From Bemisia tabaci (lineage: Eukaryota; Arthropoda; Insecta; Hemiptera; Aleyrodidae): DNA of 64,000 nucleotides. The translations under genes were made by a program, and so were the position numbers. A model generated the notes under the pieces. It had not been told where the DNA came from and searched no databases. It was given only the letters and a program-made list of their open reading frames with translations. Shown here one piece after another: positions 62,740 through 64,000 of this stretch; position 1 is the stretch's first letter; every line of letters begins with the position of its first letter. Location: positions 8,649,320 to 8,713,319 of the forward strand of contig NC_092793.1 of NCBI RefSeq assembly GCF_918797505.1. Reading direction: 5' to 3'.

Positions 62740-63691
62740 ACGCATCAACTTAAAATTATGTAAATATTATGGCTCGCGGGCTGGAATGAAGCCTCGATAA
62801 AATGCGCGCGGCGCGTTATATCAACGAGGTGATATATTCATATCGGTAGTTCGAATGTTTTGATGGAATAGTTTTTAAACGCCGCCCGAAATGCAACCGG
62901 AGCCAGCTGACCGCTCGTTAATTAATCCCAGTTTAAAGTTGAGGCCCGAGGGGAGGGGTGGCGAGCGTGGAGGGTTCTAAGGTCGAGGTCGGAGGTCATT
63001 ACTACAGGCGTGAGTAGGGGTGGTTCACAGGGTTGTCTTTTTTTAAAGTTGCTTTTAGGCTTTATATCCAAGGGATACTATGGCCTCATGATTCCAAGCG
63101 GCTCCTATGATTCCAAGTTGTTACATGGCTTAAATTCAGAATGAAATCTCGTCTGTCTTTGAAGGCTCGCAGACTTCACCACAAAAATTTGTTGAAAACA
63201 ATTCTTGTAAATTACAACAATTTCTTTTGATTATAAGAAATTTCGAGTGAAATAATTTGCTTTTTTCTTTTCAAAGAAATGCATCCTTGTCATTAATGAC
63301 GAATTAATTCTCTTTGACTTAAAAAATAATGAAGAAAACTCATTTAGGTAAATTAAAGAAATATTTCTGTTACTCGAAAAAAAATTATTCCGGAAATTAA
63401 AAAAAAGAACCTTCCCTCCTCTTAGCTAAAAAGCTCTTTAAATCTATAAGATAATTTTATTTTAATTCAAACGAATGTTCCTTCCTTTTTTTACTATTTT
63501 TTTCAGCGTGTGGCGTCTAATCCTCATATCCTTTCCTTAATTTTCCATTTTTTACACAATTCATTTTTATTTTCATTTTATAATCTGTTGCTATCTCAAG
63601 ATATCATTCGGCGTTTTGTTTACTTTTCACTTTACTCTACAAGATGTGACCACCATAACTTGAATCCGTGACACGTCAAACTAACCATGTC
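62740..63691. other. Unrecognised sequence, AT-rich
   Basis: No frames above about 60 codons, no repeat ends recognised. Confidence 0.4.
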
Positions 63692-63811
63692 GTCGCTCCT
63701 CTGACGTAAGGGCGTATCTCAATTTTAACATGAGCCTCAGAATGCATAAAGTTATTCGGAAAACAGGGCTCATGTGGAAATGTAGATACGCCCTTACGTC
63801 GGAGGAGCGAC
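63692..63811. mobile_element. Family K small foldback MITE
   Basis: GTCGCTCCTCTGACGTAAGG to CCTTACGTCGGAGGAGCGAC, extended by CATGTC/GATGTG outside. Full-length, about 120 bp. Confidence 0.88.
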
Positions 63812-64000
63812 GATGTGGGATGTCATCAGACCCCCACAGGGTTTCAGTCGTTATATTCTTAAAATCGACAGAATTTTGTATTTCTCGGCAACATCGACTG
63901 TAACTGCAGTCGATGACGTTGAGGGCGGCCGTTGCAGTAGCCACGCCACAGCGCGGCACCCTTCCGCCTCACGCATTGATCAGAGGATGAGCAGCGATGA
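63812..64000. other. Unrecognised window edge
   Basis: No features recognised to the end of the window. Confidence 0.3.

Overview
ORGANISM. This looks like a stretch of animal, probably insect, nuclear DNA with no supportable gene. It is moderately AT-rich and has no bacterial-style gene packing. No open reading frame exceeds 167 codons, and none has a protein family I recognise. At least half of the window is short transposon-like DNA with terminal inverted repeats (TIRs), often nested. From memory, termini such as CTGCCGTGCTAAGGAAGAAC and CGCACAGTGGATCGAGTCAA resemble whitefly (Bemisia-type hemipteran) repeats. I could not search, so treat that as a weak guess.

REPEAT FAMILIES (names are mine). 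A: TIR CTGCCGTGCTAAGGA, about 250 bp, 4-bp target-site duplication (TSD), about 18 copies plus relics. B: TIR CGCACAGTGGATCGAGTCAA, about 237 bp, 6 full copies, one 2.15-kb relative and one relic. C: TIR CAGGGTTGCC, about 275 bp, 6-bp TSD. D: TIR TTGGACTGCAT, about 143 bp. E-type: TIR CACTGAAAA or CACGGAGAA, usually foldback, 2-bp (TA-like) TSD. G: TIR CAGGGTGT. H: TIR GGGCGCGTTTAGCAGAAAGG. I: TIR CAGTGGCG, about 163 bp, 8-bp TSD, hAT-like. K: TIR GTCGCTCCTCTGACGTA, about 120 bp. S/T/R: repeats built on GCGCTAATATG and GCGCAATGCGTGAAGTAT. U: TIR AATGGACCACTAG, about 552 bp. V: TIR CTAGAGTCCC, about 313 bp, 6-bp TSD. Long foldbacks: W (43.3-44.7 kb), X (50.2-54.6 kb), Y (20.1-20.5 kb), Z (45.0-45.5 kb).

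LAYOUT. 0-10 kb: scattered A, B, D, I and V copies with stretches of unrecognised DNA. 9.9-12.8 kb: a perfect-centre palindrome, then a 2.15-kb element with B-type ends and an internal duplication, flanked by inverted copies of another repeat. 13-20 kb: relics, a tRNA-like sequence, and a K element split by an E-type element. 20-30 kb: foldback Y, two inverted U elements, foldback T with tandem units in its loop. 30-40 kb: nested A/C, a duplication that preserves an empty insertion site, a third U, H and I. 40-49 kb: two inverted dimers of A, V, foldback W inside a weaker inverted pair, Z, and nested G/Q and G/H. 50.2-54.6 kb: X, a 4.4-kb foldback element with arms made of 146-bp tandem repeats and a perfect 9-bp TSD. 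55-64 kb: mostly unrecognised DNA with a third A dimer, K, S, P, JJ and B copies.

HOW IT WORKS TOGETHER. There is no operon or pathway here. The window records successive insertions, apparently by non-autonomous elements depending on transposases encoded elsewhere. The most notable features are X, the inverted A dimers with preserved target sites, and the long B-ended element.
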